Source of the DNA: Leishmania martiniquensis
Lineage: Eukaryota; Euglenozoa; Kinetoplastea; Trypanosomatida; Trypanosomatidae
Length of the DNA stretch: 64,000 bases
Reading direction: 5' to 3'
Assembly: GCF_017916325.1 (NCBI RefSeq)
Contig: NC_090143.1
Span: forward strand, 408,501-472,500
Part shown: positions 39,427 to 50,933 of the stretch, one piece after another
Layout of the letters: every line of letters begins with the position of its first letter
Numbering within the stretch: the first letter of the stretch is position 1
The notes under the pieces: model-generated
What the model saw: only the letters and a program-made list of their open reading frames with translations
What the model was told of the DNA's origin: nothing
Database searches by the model: none
Position numbers and translations under genes: made by a program

Positions 39427-41953
39427 AGAGCGGCAGCGACAGAGGAGGCACACGCGCTTGATGCTGCACTGCCCCGGAGCGGTAGCAGTTCCGCCCTCGC
39501 TAAAGGCGTCGCAGGCGTACGGGATCCATTCGTGTGGCGCCCGCCTCTTCTTCTCTCCTACTGCACGACGCACACATGTTATCCTCCCCCTCACCGACAT
39601 GCTCGCCTGCACACTCCGATCGTGACGTGGTGGGCTTCGAGGCCTCTTCCACGCGTTGGTGTGCTCCCTGTTCCCGACTCGCTCCGAGCTGGACGACGCC
39701 CTTCTCTCTCCACCGCCCCGCTCCGCGCTTGCAGCCCCGCTGTCATTGCCCCTCCCCTCGTTCTAATGGCGGCGTTCTTAGCTCGGTGTTCAACTTACTG
39801 GATGAGGCGACGGGGGCATGTCGCAGACTGCGGGCCGTGAAATAGATGCTCTCCTCTCTCCCCCTCGCCAAAACACACGCATTCACACGGCACTCGTCAA
39901 CCTCAACGAACTCCGGTTTTCTATTCACGACGGGCTGCCGCGAGCAGAGAGCGCAAAGCGAAGAGGATAGGCTGCCGTCTCTTTCCCTCCCTCGCGGCGA
40001 GGCGCGCCACTCCAGCGGCCGATTGTCCCCCGTCCGTGTGCAGATATGCCCATATATATATGTGTGTATTTATTTATTTTTATATAGGATGCAGTGCGAT
40101 GTGTGATGCGTGTGTGCGCGCATTTCTTTCCCTTTTTTTTGTCTCGTATTCTGCAAAAGAAAACGAAGCGCCAACTCGTGGAAACCGGTGAATTGAGGAA
40201 AGGTGGGGAAGTGTGGGCGAGGGACTCGCGGCGAATGCGATGTGCCCGCATCAGTACACGCCACCCGCTGCTTGCCGTGTCCCCCTGGTTCATCTGCTCT
40301 CTCTCTTTCGCCCCTCCGCCCGCTTTACCACATATCTTTTCTGTTCCCCTCCCCATTCTTCAACGACCACCTGCGCTTCTCCTCTCAAATGTTTCTCTGT
40401 AGAGGGCGTCTCTGCCTGCCTGCGGAGGTGTCTAAGCTCGTCTGCATCTCTCTCTGTAGGAGCCTTTGCTCATTGCCCTCGGTGAGACACATGACGTGCG
40501 CCGACCATGGGGCGTACGCCCACACCCACGCAGCGACACAGCCCCCCCTCCCCCTCCCTCCCCCCAAATAACACGAAAACGCTCCCTTCCTCCCCTTCCC
40601 TCTATCTGCTCGTGTGCTCCTCTCACTCCCTTTTTTTGTCGATGGCGCCGCTGTCATCTTCGCCGTCGTTGTTCCGATCTCTAATTGCTTTCACTGCTTC
40701 CCACGTTTCCGTTTTCTTCTTTTATTATGCGCTGGAGGGGTTTCGCAACACACCGACAACGATCGAAGCCTCTGACTCTTACTGGCTGACTAAAGGCCGC
40801 TTATGTCCACATGGGTCCGCCTTCCCACAGAGGGAGTGAAACGCACACCCTCCTACATCCGCATACGCACAATGCCATAGGTGCGCCAGCCGCGACACGT
40901 CAGCGGAAAGAGCTGCTCTCTCTCTCTCTCCGTTGGTGCGCGCGCGTCGGCGTCTGTCCTCGCTCGCGTGTGGGCTTGCTTGCGGAAGGGATGTTGCTAA
41001 CTGCGGTGACCTCTCCTTCTCTGTGCGGTGTGTGTCTGTGTGATGCAGCTGCTTGCCCTTTTCACCCCTCTCCTCCTCCTCACACTTTTTGTGCAGCTCA
41101 TTACCCCAACGGAAAGGCGTACACGGCTTGCAGGCCTGCGCGCCTGCATCATGGCTACGTTGGGGGGGGTGTAGGGTGGAGGAGAAGAGATGCAGTTGGT
41201 TACGGTTAGCGGAAGGCGACGACATGCCTCCGCCCGCTCTCTTGCAGTGACAACTAAATCCTCCAACAACGTCTGCAGAGACTGTCTCAAGGAGACGAGC
41301 AGATGCCCACGCAGGGGAAGATGGAAGGTTTCTGCGGCGCTGACAGCAGCTCAGGTCTGTGTGTGTGTGTGTGCTCAGCCCTCCTTCCAAACGTCTTTTT
41401 TTTCTTTGCTCTTCACACATCCTCCTCCGCCCTCTTTGACCGCTCTCTCCCTCTCTCCCTCTCCCTCGCTCGCTCGTCTTCACCTCTGTGCGCGAAAGCA
41501 CCTCTCGACTGCGCACTCATCCATTCCTTCACTCGTCCCCGCTCCCCTCGCCTTCTCTCTCTCTCTCTCCCTCTCACATACTTTTTCTGCCCTTCAGCTC
41601 CTTGGCAGCTCTGTCTCTCTATCTGTGTGGGCGGAGCGCATCCGGGGCCATTGGCGCTATCTTCGCCCGAACATCATTGGAGGCAATTGTGTCCGTGAGA
41701 GGGAACAGCAGGAGTGGAAGCAGAGGCGAGGAGCGCCTTCCTTACCGCCGCCCACGTGCAGTTAGGCAAGTTTGTGTGTGTGTGTGCGTCTGTGTGCACT
41801 TGCTGGCCAACCGCTTGTAGACTGCCGTAGAAGGAATCTTCCTCTCTCAGCGGAGCATCAACACGGTGGAGAAGGGTAGCGGCATCAGGACCGCCTCTCG
41901 GCATCCCCGCCCATACATACACACACACACATAGACAGTCTGTGCAGCCCGCC
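39427..41953. other. Large intergenic spacer (2.5 kb)
   Basis: The longest gene-free stretch inside the polycistron. It has a TA/TTTA-rich patch at 40050-40088, T-runs near 40131-40140, strong CT tracts at 40540-40565 and 41440-41475 and again at 41554-41576, and TG/CA tracts at 41358-41372 and 41773-41790. Open frames are low-complexity. No RNA gene is recognised. It probably combines a long 3' UTR of threonine dehydratase with the 5' UTR of IFT121. Confidence 0.5.
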
Positions 41954-44900
41954 ATGTTCGTCTATCTCAGCAAGCGCATCGCCATGCCTAACGGCGTGAA
42001 GCTGACGTCCATTGCGTGGAGCGAAGAGCAGGGGTGGCTGGCGTGCGGTGGGGAGAAGGGCTTGCTGAAGGTCCTCAAGGTGGACGGCGGTCCGCAGGGT
42101 CAGAGGTCCGGCGGTCTCTCCTCCAACCAGACGCTGGAGGGGCACGACACCACCGTTGACCTCGTTGCATGGAACCAGCAGTACTGCAAGCTCACAAGCA
42201 GCGATGTCAGTGGCCGCATTATTGTGTGGATGCTGCACAAGGGGATGTGGTTCGAGGAGATGGTAAACAACCGCAACACCAGCCGCGTCGTTGACTTTGC
42301 CTGGAGCCCGTCAGGCACGAAGATCTGCATCGCCTACGAGGACGGAGCCGTCATTGTCGGTGGCGTGGAGGGCAACCGCTACTGGGGCCGTGAGCTGCCC
42401 TACAAGCTGGCGAAGGTGTGCTGGAGCGCCGACGGTCACTTCATCCTCTTTGGCACTTCGACAGGTGACGTCTGTGTCCATGACGCGTCCAGCGGCGCAC
42501 AGCTAAGCCAAGTAGAGATTCGGTGCGACGACTCCGAGGACCGGCCCCCGCTGGCCGGACTGTCGTGGCACCCCGCCTGGGTAGAGCGGCCGGAGCCGCT
42601 GGCGACGCTTGCCATCTGCTACAGGTCTGGCAAGATGCAGCTCATGACCAGCATCGGCGATGAGTCGCCGCACATCATGGACAGCGGCAATCCCATCCAG
42701 TTCGTCTCGTGGAACCCCCTCGGTACGGTGCTTGCGGTCTCAGCTGTCACGCCGACTGCCACAGCGGACGCGTCCATTGTGGTGACGCAGTTCTTTAGCA
42801 ACGATGGCGTTCAGCTGCGCACACTGCGGGTGACTGGTAAGCAGTGTGGTGGCATCACGTGGGAGGGCGGTGGGCTGCGCGTCGCCATTGCCGTCGACTC
42901 CTCCGTGTACTTCGCGAACGTGCGGCCCCACTACAAGTACTGCTACTTCAAAAAGACGGTCGTCTTTGCCTTCACTGTCCCTGACAAGGTCGAGGAGAGC
43001 GTCATGTTCTGGAGCGTCAACTCGAACGAGCGGAGGACGAAGAGTGTGCAGGGGTTGCAGTACCTCAACGCGTGCAAGGATACATGCGTACTGGTAAGCC
43101 GCCCCGACGCGGCGCAGAGGCAGCGGATGATCCAGCTGGTCAACGCCATTGGTAGCCCGCTGGAAACACGCTTCGTCGACATGGAGTCTTACACGTACGA
43201 CATGAACTCCTCCGTTGTCGTGTGTTGCGGTGATGAGTCCATCTACATCTGGCAGTTCCGCGATCCCAGCACGGCGGTGGACGCGCTGGACCCCATCTCG
43301 ATGCAGGCAAGCCGAGCCGAGAGCGTGGAGCGCATAATTCACATCGACGACATTGTCCGTAGCGACAGTGCGCCAACGATGAAGCTGCGCTCGGCTCTCA
43401 CAAACGATTTCATCTGTGCCGTGTCAGTCAGTGAGACGCACATGTTCGTCTCTCGCGAATCTGGAACTCTGCACGTCTACCAGCTCAGCCCGCTGCAGCT
43501 CGTCTCCAAGTACATCCTGCCAACCCGTGCTTATTCCATGTCGGTCAACTGCAACTCGACGCGGCTGGCTGTCATCGACCTTGGCGGCACCACGAGCTTG
43601 TACTCGATGGAGCGGGAGGCGTTCTCGCTCGTGCCCTGCAGGGCGGAGCTGATCGACGGCGTGGAGCTGAAAGATGTGTGGAACTTTCGCTGGGCCGTCG
43701 ACGATCCGCACCGCTTTGCCGTTATGGAGAAGACGCGCATGCTCGTGTACAACAACGGTGTCGCCGAGGAGCCGGTGCAGTCGTGCGCGAACTTGTGCAA
43801 GTTCAAGTCGCTCAAGATCCGCGCACTGCAGCTGGACGAGCTCCTGCTCGACCCGGAGCGGCCTCGCAAGGACTACGTTGTGGACTTCGAGGCGCAGCTG
43901 CTGCGCGAGATGCGCGCCGTGCTGCGCGACGGCACTGCCAAGGAGGCGTACGAATTCGCTGAGTCCCACAACAAGAAAAAGCTTTGGGAGCTTCTGGCGG
44001 AGCACACGCTTTTCCAGCTGGACTTCACGTACGCCGAGGCGGCATTCATTCACTGCAAGGACTACCCCGCCATTCAGTTTGTGAAGCGCGTCCGCAGCCT
44101 CGACGACCCGAAGAAGCAGCTGGCCGAGGTGAACGCTTATTACCGACGCTTCGACGAGGCGGAGCGACTTTACAAGGAGGTCGACCGCAAGGACCTGGCA
44201 CTGGACCTCCGCTATCGTCTTGGCGACTGGTTCGGCGTCGTGCGGCTCGTGCAAGAGGGCGGCGGTGACGAGGCGCTGTTGCTGCAGGCCTGGGAGAACA
44301 TCGGCGACCACTACGCGGATCGGCAGAAGTGGTCCAAAGCGGCGCAGTACTACACGCAGTGCCGCCACTACCGCAAGCTTGCCCGCGTCTTCTACGTCGT
44401 CGAGGACTATGAGATGCTCACTCAGCTCATTTCGATGGCGGAGCATGACAAGGAACTGATGGTGACCCTGGGCAACATGCTGCTGACCGCCGGGCTTGCG
44501 GAAGAGGCGGCGAAGGCCTTCGTTGCAGCAGGTGAGCCGCACATGGCAGTAAACGGGTGCGTGCAGCTGAACATGTGGGAGCGAGCCATGGCTCTCGCGG
44601 CGGAGCACCGGCTCGAGGATGTCGGTCAGCTCCTTGAGAAGTACGCCAAGTACCTTATCCACCGCGAGCGCCTCACTGAGGCAATCGAGCTGTACCGCAA
44701 AGCTGGCAAGCACGATGAGGCAGCGACGCTGCTTGCGCAGCTCGGCAAGCGTGCGGCGCTCCACGACCCTCTCAAGGCAAAGAAGTTCTATGTGCTGTCG
44801 GCGCTCGAGGTGCAGAAGTACCGCACCACAGCGATCGCCCTCGACCGCGACGGCGCCAAGGTCGTCGCGGAGCTGCTCAACAAGGATCGAACCACCGTGT

Positions 44901-45703
44901 CGGAGCGCACGCTCGACGCGGCCTGGCGCGGCGCGGAGGCTTACCACTTTCTGCTCATGTGCCAGCAGCAAATTGCAGACAAAAATTTCAAGGCCGCCCT
45001 TGTGCTGGCGATGCGTCTCATGGAGTACGAAGACTTGGTGGCGCCGGTGGACAGCTACAGCCTGATTGCGTTGACGGCATACCTTGTGAAGAACTATGGC
45101 CTGTGCAGCAAGGCCTTTGCGCGGCTCGAACAGGCAGAGCGCAACGACGAGGTTGGCGGCGCCAGGGCGGCGGCGGCGGCGACAACGCAGCTGGATAACT
45201 TTTCTCTAGACCTCGATGTTACACAGCGTACAATGGCGAGTATGAGCGGTGGGTCCACTGGTGGCGGTACCAGCATGCTTGGCGGCGGCGGCGGCTCTGC
45301 GCTATCGGGTACGACGACCTCTCTCCAGCTGACGAACCCAGGAAAGGGCGTGATCCGCTCGGCGCCCCTGGCGTACCCGACTGTCAGTGTGTGCGACCCG
45401 CCGCATCGCTTTGCCGATCTAGCGCGGCAGATTTTCATGGACCACGCCCCAGTTGACACATCAGTGGACTCGGTGCTGTGCCCCACCTGCAACAGCTTCA
45501 ACAAGGAGTGGGCGCAGCGCTGCATCAAGTGCCAGCAGCCCTTCAACACGTGCATGGTGAGCGGGTGCGCCATCGCGGGCGACGAGGGTACGTGGCAATG
45601 CTCCGTGTGCCACCGCAAAGCGCTAGAGGCAGTCGTGGATAAGTATCGAAACTGCCCACTCTGTCACACACCGAGAAAAGGCCGCGCGCGCCGCGGAATG
45701 TGA
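41954..45703 (+). CDS. IFT121: Intraflagellar transport protein IFT121 (WDR35)
   Basis: 1249 residues from the ATG at 41954. The N-terminus MFVYLSKRIAMPNGVKL and the blocks QGWLACGGEKGLLKVLKV, LEGHDTTVDLVAWNQQY and IAYEDGAVIVGGVEGNRYWG closely follow vertebrate WDR35. Two N-terminal beta-propellers (about 1-310 and 330-640) are followed by a TPR-like helical solenoid (about 650-1090). A Gly/Ala-rich linker comes next, then a C-terminal zinc-binding module with several C-x2-C pairs (CPTC, CIKC, CSVC, CPLC at about 1175-1245). It is a core subunit of the IFT-A complex, needed for retrograde flagellar transport and for import of membrane proteins into the flagellum. Length agrees with the family. 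Confidence 0.96.
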   Translation: MFVYLSKRIAMPNGVKLTSIAWSEEQGWLACGGEKGLLKVLKVDGGPQGQRSGGLSSNQTLEGHDTTVDLVAWNQQYCKLTSSDVSGRIIVWMLHKGMWFEEMVNNRNTSRVVDFAWSPSGTKICIAYEDGAVIVGGVEGNRYWGRELPYKLAKVCWSADGHFILFGTSTGDVCVHDASSGAQLSQVEIRCDDSEDRPPLAGLSWHPAWVERPEPLATLAICYRSGKMQLMTSIGDESPHIMDSGNPIQFVSWNPLGTVLAVSAVTPTATADASIVVTQFFSNDGVQLRTLRVTGKQCGGITWEGGGLRVAIAVDSSVYFANVRPHYKYCYFKKTVVFAFTVPDKVEESVMFWSVNSNERRTKSVQGLQYLNACKDTCVLVSRPDAAQRQRMIQLVNAIGSPLETRFVDMESYTYDMNSSVVVCCGDESIYIWQFRDPSTAVDALDPISMQASRAESVERIIHIDDIVRSDSAPTMKLRSALTNDFICAVSVSETHMFVSRESGTLHVYQLSPLQLVSKYILPTRAYSMSVNCNSTRLAVIDLGGTTSLYSMEREAFSLVPCRAELIDGVELKDVWNFRWAVDDPHRFAVMEKTRMLVYNNGVAEEPVQSCANLCKFKSLKIRALQLDELLLDPERPRKDYVVDFEAQLLREMRAVLRDGTAKEAYEFAESHNKKKLWELLAEHTLFQLDFTYAEAAFIHCKDYPAIQFVKRVRSLDDPKKQLAEVNAYYRRFDEAERLYKEVDRKDLALDLRYRLGDWFGVVRLVQEGGGDEALLLQAWENIGDHYADRQKWSKAAQYYTQCRHYRKLARVFYVVEDYEMLTQLISMAEHDKELMVTLGNMLLTAGLAEEAAKAFVAAGEPHMAVNGCVQLNMWERAMALAAEHRLEDVGQLLEKYAKYLIHRERLTEAIELYRKAGKHDEAATLLAQLGKRAALHDPLKAKKFYVLSALEVQKYRTTAIALDRDGAKVVAELLNKDRTTVSERTLDAAWRGAEAYHFLLMCQQQIADKNFKAALVLAMRLMEYEDLVAPVDSYSLIALTAYLVKNYGLCSKAFARLEQAERNDEVGGARAAAAATTQLDNFSLDLDVTQRTMASMSGGSTGGGTSMLGGGGGSALSGTTTSLQLTNPGKGVIRSAPLAYPTVSVCDPPHRFADLARQIFMDHAPVDTSVDSVLCPTCNSFNKEWAQRCIKCQQPFNTCMVSGCAIAGDEGTWQCSVCHRKALEAVVDKYRNCPLCHTPRKGRARRGM

Positions 45704-46889
45704 TCTACGGTACGTGTGCGTGTTCCCTGGAGACGTGCAATGGAGAGCCCCACTGCGGTGAGGATGGGAGAGCGAAGGGGATCCGCATAGTGAGGCGGCG
45801 GGTGGCGATGGTGCACAAGCAGTGCCAGCCGCAACGTGTGTGTTCACTTCTCATCGCTTTTATGCACTCCTCCCCTATTCCTCGCTCATGTACGCATACG
45901 TCTGTCTGTGTGTCGGGTGCAGCGTCAGGCCGACGGCAGTGATGGTGACGATGCCGGTAACGGTGGGCATGATGTAGTGCTCTCCTAGAACCGGTCGTTT
46001 CTACACACCACACACACACACATTCATGTGTGTGCGCGTGTGTGTGTCTGTTCTGACCATTGCAGCAAAGGGTGATACCCACGTGACGAAGGCGAGCCAC
46101 ATTGCGGACTTGCGCCCAAAAGAGCTGCTGGGGATCGTCAAGGAGCGTATTCGTGTCTGTGTGTCTGTGTGAGGGGGGAGGGTTAGTGGCAAGTTTGTAG
46201 TGTACAGATATATCAACTCGCCCCCCCCCCACACACATCTCCATAAGCGAGCACGTGTGTCTCTGCGCGCCCGCTAAAAGAGTAGTCCCCTTTCCTCCTC
46301 TCCAGGGCATCACCACGAGCCTCTCGCCATGTCGCTCAGACAGTCCATCGCCCCACCTTAGGCGTACAGATGTATTCATTCGTGAGCTGAGCTAGTGCAG
46401 TATCGGTGGACGCCACAGGAGCGCTGTCTCACCTTTCCCCCCTTCCGACCCTCTCACCTCCTGCGACGCCCCTCGCAGGTGATGCTCATCACATCCGCAC
46501 ACATACGCAAGTATAGTCAGTCACTGTAGGGTGCAATGTGTCGGAGAGGAGACCGCACAACGCAGTAACGGGGTCAGAGCTCCGTATTCTTTTTTTTTCT
46601 TCTCCGATACACGCGAAGCCGCCAGCGGCACGCCACAGCGCCCACGCGCGTGGGCGCACTTGAGATATCGGTCTGCGCACGCGAAAGAGGAAGAGAGAGA
46701 GAGAGACTGCCTCTGTGTTACTGCCGGAGCGCATCGCCTCCCTCTCCCCTCATACTCCGCTCTTCTCTGCCCCCCTCTCTCTCTCGTTTGCTCCCGTCTG
46801 CGCACTCTCGGCCGAAGCCTCTTTGGCGCTATCGCCTCCCCCCCTCCCCCCTCTCCCCTCATTAGCGCGACTCACCGCGAGAGAGCTCC
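45704..46889. other. Intergenic spacer
   Basis: 1.2 kb with CA/TG tracts at 46005-46045, a C-run at 46221-46230, a T-run at 46590-46600 and a CT-rich stretch at 46738-46790. No gene is seen. Confidence 0.5.
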
Positions 46890-47477
46890 ATGCTTCGCCG
46901 CACCCCGAGCCGCCTATCAAGCATGTCGAGCTTCACCGGGGTCGAGATAGATCCGTACACGGCGAAGTCCATATTTCTGTTTGGCTTCATCGCGTCCATT
47001 GGTTTCTTGTCTGTCTACTCGGTGAAGGAAACGAAGAAGGCGGGACCGATCGAGCTGCCGGAGGAGCTGGAGGCGCAACGAAAGCGACACAACGACCCCC
47101 GCCGACCGCCCTGGCCGCTGCTGCACCAGCGCGTCGTGCTGCTCCGCGAAGGCAAAGGCGCGCCGGAGGATATCGGGCTCATGTGGGAGCAGACGAAGCA
47201 CTACTACCCAGCAGACTGGCTGATCCCGCTGGAACTGACACAGGTGCTCAAGTACTCGAGCGGGAAGTACCTGCAAACATATGTGGCAGACCCCGATGAG
47301 ATGCGCAAGGAGGTGCTGATGCAGTTACTGAACGTCAAGTACGGCCGCGTCAGCGACCCGAACGGTGGGCGGGTGAACAAGGACGTCGAGGAGATCATCT
47401 CGATGGCCGTTGACGACCTCGAGAACATGGACCTGAACCCATCGGCAGATGCTGTGCTCGTCCCCACTCACACGTGA
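46890..47477 (+). CDS. Small single-pass membrane protein, conserved unknown
   Basis: 195 residues. A basic N-terminus (MLRRTPSRLSSM) precedes one hydrophobic segment at about 28-44 (IFLFGFIASIGFLSVYS). A soluble helical part follows with conserved-looking aromatic blocks (PRRPPWPLLHQRVVLL, WEQTKHYYPADWLIPLELTQVLKY). The C-terminal end is acidic. The pattern fits an inner-membrane mitochondrial protein with its bulk in the intermembrane space or matrix. No enzyme motif is recognised. A SIDER copy lies about 600 bases downstream, probably within its 3' UTR. Confidence 0.7.
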   Translation: MLRRTPSRLSSMSSFTGVEIDPYTAKSIFLFGFIASIGFLSVYSVKETKKAGPIELPEELEAQRKRHNDPRRPPWPLLHQRVVLLREGKGAPEDIGLMWEQTKHYYPADWLIPLELTQVLKYSSGKYLQTYVADPDEMRKEVLMQLLNVKYGRVSDPNGGRVNKDVEEIISMAVDDLENMDLNPSADAVLVPTHT

Positions 47478-48078
47478 CGCCGCTCGATACGAGCTTGTCT
47501 CGGGGGAGGGCTGGCGAGAAAGCGGTGGCATCGCGGCAGAGAAGTAGCGCAGACTCGGTGTAGGCGACGCCGACATCGGCGAGGGCGGTCATGTCCGCCA
47601 GTCACCCACTCAGACACGTATACACGCCTTTGCGTGTGCTAAGATTTCTTCTTCCATTCTTCCCGTGCAGGCCTTTGTCTCTGACAGAGAGGCCCTTGTC
47701 CCCCCATCCCCAGGCCGCCTCACTTGGCCCTCTCTTCCTGTTGCTCTGTCTCTCTGCATGTGCCTGTGCCTGAGCAGCTTTCCTCTCGTCTTCACCCTCC
47801 CCACTATCGTCGGGAAGGGGCGGCACAACTGGCCTTCTCGGGCACACCCTTCGACGGCGACAACCACACGAACAAACCTCCGGACATGCCGACACCCGCC
47901 CAGACTTCCTCACCACCCCGGTGCACTCCAGCAACCCCTCGCCCCCCCTCACCCTCCACGTTGTATACGGCCTGTCTGCTTGCCTCTTGTGTGCCGGCTG
48001 CTGGCACTCTCTTCCCTCTCCTTCCTCTGCTCATCTGACTTCTTGCCGTCTTCCCCATACTCGCCAGCGCCCCACTGA
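47478..48078. other. Intergenic / 3' UTR segment ahead of SIDER copy 2
   Basis: CT-rich blocks (47690-47815, 47940-47960). No gene is seen. Confidence 0.45.
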
Positions 48079-48494
48079 CAGTGGGCGGCGCTTCGGGTGC
48101 GGGGTGCCCCGTTCTCTCAGTGAGGGGGAGGCCAGGCGCCCCGCCGTCTCCCGTGTCCCTGCCCGTGCGGAACCACCCTTGCTAGTGACACCGGCTCCAG
48201 CCCCCTGCGATGCTGGGGAAGACCGTGCGATGCGGTGCCGCTGATGTCGGCGGTGCGTCGGAGCGACCTGCGAGGCTGGCGCGTGTATGCCTTGGGGCGA
48301 GCGGCGGTGCTGGGTGTGACTGCGCCGGCGCATGCCTGCATCGCGTGCCCGCGCGGCTGCCTCGCAGGGACGCGGCGATGGGCCCTGTGACGGGCCGTGA
48401 TGGTGTGGGGGCTCGAGTGGCCTGCGCGAATGGCAGAGAGCGGCGGCGCCGGAAGGAGGGGGCGCTCACACACCTGCATGCCTCTTCTACCTCT
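48079..48494 (+). repeat. SIDER-type degenerate retroposon, copy 2
   Basis: Nearly identical to the copy at 52716-53137 over about 400 bases. Two indels distinguish them: this copy has 12 extra bases just after its start (48086-48097) and lacks 19 bases present in the other copy after GATGTCGGCGG. Same orientation as transcription, downstream of the single-pass membrane protein gene. The near-identity points to a recent duplication or gene conversion. Confidence 0.85.
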
Positions 48495-48554
48495 CTCTGT
48501 CTTCCTTCGTGACGCGTGCGTGTGTGTGTATTCGACTGCTCCCACGCCCTTCAT

Positions 48555-49890
48555 TCAGTCCGCGGAGGTTGCACTGAGGGCCGCTCCTAAGAATGCAGCG
48601 CTGAGGAGTACTGCCTCCACCCAATTCGCGAGCGAGGCAGTGGCGAAAAGGGCATCACGGGCAGCCCAGTCGCTGTCTCCGGCTCGTGCGCTGGACTGCG
48701 TCCACACGTCGGCCACGCCAAGCACGAAGGGCGTCACCAAAAAACGGAGCGGGTATTTGAAGAGCGTCAGCCAGCCGTGCATCGCCAGCGGAGGTAATCG
48801 AAGGGGGTGACGGAGCACGGTGCGGAGTATGAAGGCGGTCGGAGTCGAAGGAGTGCCGAGGAGGGCGATGCGCAGCACCTTCAGTTTGAAACGTGCGGAG
48901 AGCTTCAAGCCTTCGCCCCAAGGGGACCGCGGGGACCGCACGCCGAGGCCGAGGTCGTCTTCCATAGTGTGCTCTACGTCAAACGATGCAAGGGGCTCAA
49001 GGAGGGCTTCGGGCAAGTGTCGGCTCGAGGGTGTCGAGTACGGCGCTGACACCGGTGAGGCCGACAGGGACGACGGTGAAGTTGAAGCTGCCTGTCGAGC
49101 CCGAGCATCTAGTGGGGATGCCCGGCGACCAGGCAGCTATGTCGAGCGTACTACGTGAGCTATTCATCGAGGCTAAGCGCGCGTCTTCACAAAGTGTCGA
49201 AGGAGGCGATGGGCAACTTGTACGACTGCCTCGAGACGAGCAGGGCGAGGCCGGCGCAGTAGGGCGCGGGCGTTTGGCAGGTCATGAATGAGCTCGACGC
49301 TATCGCCCCACACAATTTCGGATGACGCTGCCATACGCCCATCAATACCGTCCTCGTGCCGGAGAGGATCGATGCTCTCAACACGCTTGTCCAGCTCGAA
49401 GAGGCCTCGGCGCTGCTCAGACGAGACGCAGGCGGCATGCGATATCAACAGCGGACAGTGCTGAAGTGGCCGGGCGCGAAGTTCAAACTGGCCGTGGAAG
49501 TACGGCCGCAACACGATCGGCCCAACGCACGAAAATCTCGCGCTGCATGGGGCGCGGAGGGTCCACAGGCCAGTGGGGCACAGCCGGACGACGAGTGCCG
49601 CCGACTTGCGCTGGAAAGGTCTGCGCACCGCGCCGAAAGGGCCGCGCGTGTGTGCGTGTGAGGGGGGGAGGTGAATAGGAGGGAGCATTTTCGGCGGAGG
49701 CATCTGCGTCTCCGGTGCGTACACCACGCCCACCAACTATCAACGGACTTCTCACACCAACAAGAGCGTTGCAGCGCTGATCTTCGAGGCGGCTCCCTGG
49801 AAGCCGCCGCATTACGGAGGCTCCGCTCTGTAAAGGGGGGCTGCGCTGCACAAGCCCGCATTCGAAGGACTCGACCAGTCTCAACATGGC
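48555..49890 (-). pseudogene. Frameshifted relic gene, antisense to the polycistron
   Basis: On the minus strand, protein-like sequence moves between frames. An upstream part lies within 49173-49736. It then reads LLVSRQSYKLPIASFDTL up to a stop at 49187. After a shift come FNFTVVPVGLTGVSAVLDTL (to about 49021). After another shift a frame runs to the stop at 48555 containing KLKVLRIALLGTPSTPTAF, FKYPLRFLVTPFVLGVADVW and ANWVEAVLLSAAFLGAALSA. The spacer microsatellites are absent and composition is coding-like. Several hydrophobic segments suggest a former membrane protein of at least 400 residues. Family not recognised. It sits between two near-identical SIDERs. Confidence 0.5.
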
Positions 49891-50933
49891 GGTGTGGCTC
49901 AAGGCGAAGATGGCAACAGAGGCTGCCCGAACACCGCTGCGGCTTCCCTCATTACATTGAGGACGGTGCTGCGCTTTGTTGCATGCACAACTGGCGACTC
50001 TCCGTGGGCAACGTGCGCTTGTGAACGTAGCGTCAAGTGCGACAGTGCAGAGGCAGTCATCTGAGTTCGCTTTTCCACCGCCCTCTCTTCTCCTGTCGTA
50101 CTTCACGTCGCCATTCTGCCCGCACTTGCTGCCTTTGTGCCGAGTGCAAGGGAGGTGGCGATGCGGAGAGTTCCCCTCCACTCCTTCCGCCCACAAAGGT
50201 ACAGGAGGGGTTGGTGCGTGCAACGTGTACGCATGCGTGTACATTATATATATATATATGAGCCCGTGATGTGTGATGTGACGCCGCGGCCACAACTGCG
50301 CGTTTTGTGTAGTCGAAGTGAAGAGGGCGGAGGAAGCGGAGCTGCAATGGCTGCTCTCCGTTGCCAAGCTTGGACGCGTCAAGTCTACGCAACTCTGTTG
50401 GGAACGCCGCACGGCGTCGCACTATGTGCACGCCGTCTGTGTCTGTCCGCCTGTGGGCATGTGCTTGTATGTGCACGTCCACAGGCCGTTGCTTTGGAAG
50501 CGCGGCATTGCCGAAGGGATGGCGTCTGGCTTGCTTGCCTCGTCTCGCTGCTGCTGCCCCTCATTGTCCGCGCCGTTCCGTTGCTTCCGTGAAAACGTCC
50601 CCATACATTTTTCCTCCTCACAGCGTGGACTCGTTCGGTCTCCCTTGCGCTCTCCCCACGCCCTCCCCCGAGACCGTACACCTCTTCACTTCGTACGGGC
50701 TCGCACACTCCTTCTGTAGCTGCTTGCCGCACTTCTCCGACCCGTACCGTCTCATGCGCGCGGAGACACATATATATATATATACGTAGCAACGGCTGCA
50801 GAAGAGAGACTATTGAAGCCATCGGTTCGTCGCGCGCGCGTGTCGCGCTGGGCTCCGTTGGTCCCTTTCAATCTCCCTCTTTCGCTCTCTCTCGTGCTTT
50901 CTTGACAAGAGCTTCTCTCTCATCGGTCGGCTG
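49891..50933. other. Intergenic spacer with two TA tracts
   Basis: Holds (TA)n tracts at 50244-50259 and 50769-50784, and CT-rich DNA just before the next ATG (50868-50900). Possible further decayed coding sequence on the minus strand below about 49990. No intact gene. Confidence 0.45.
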
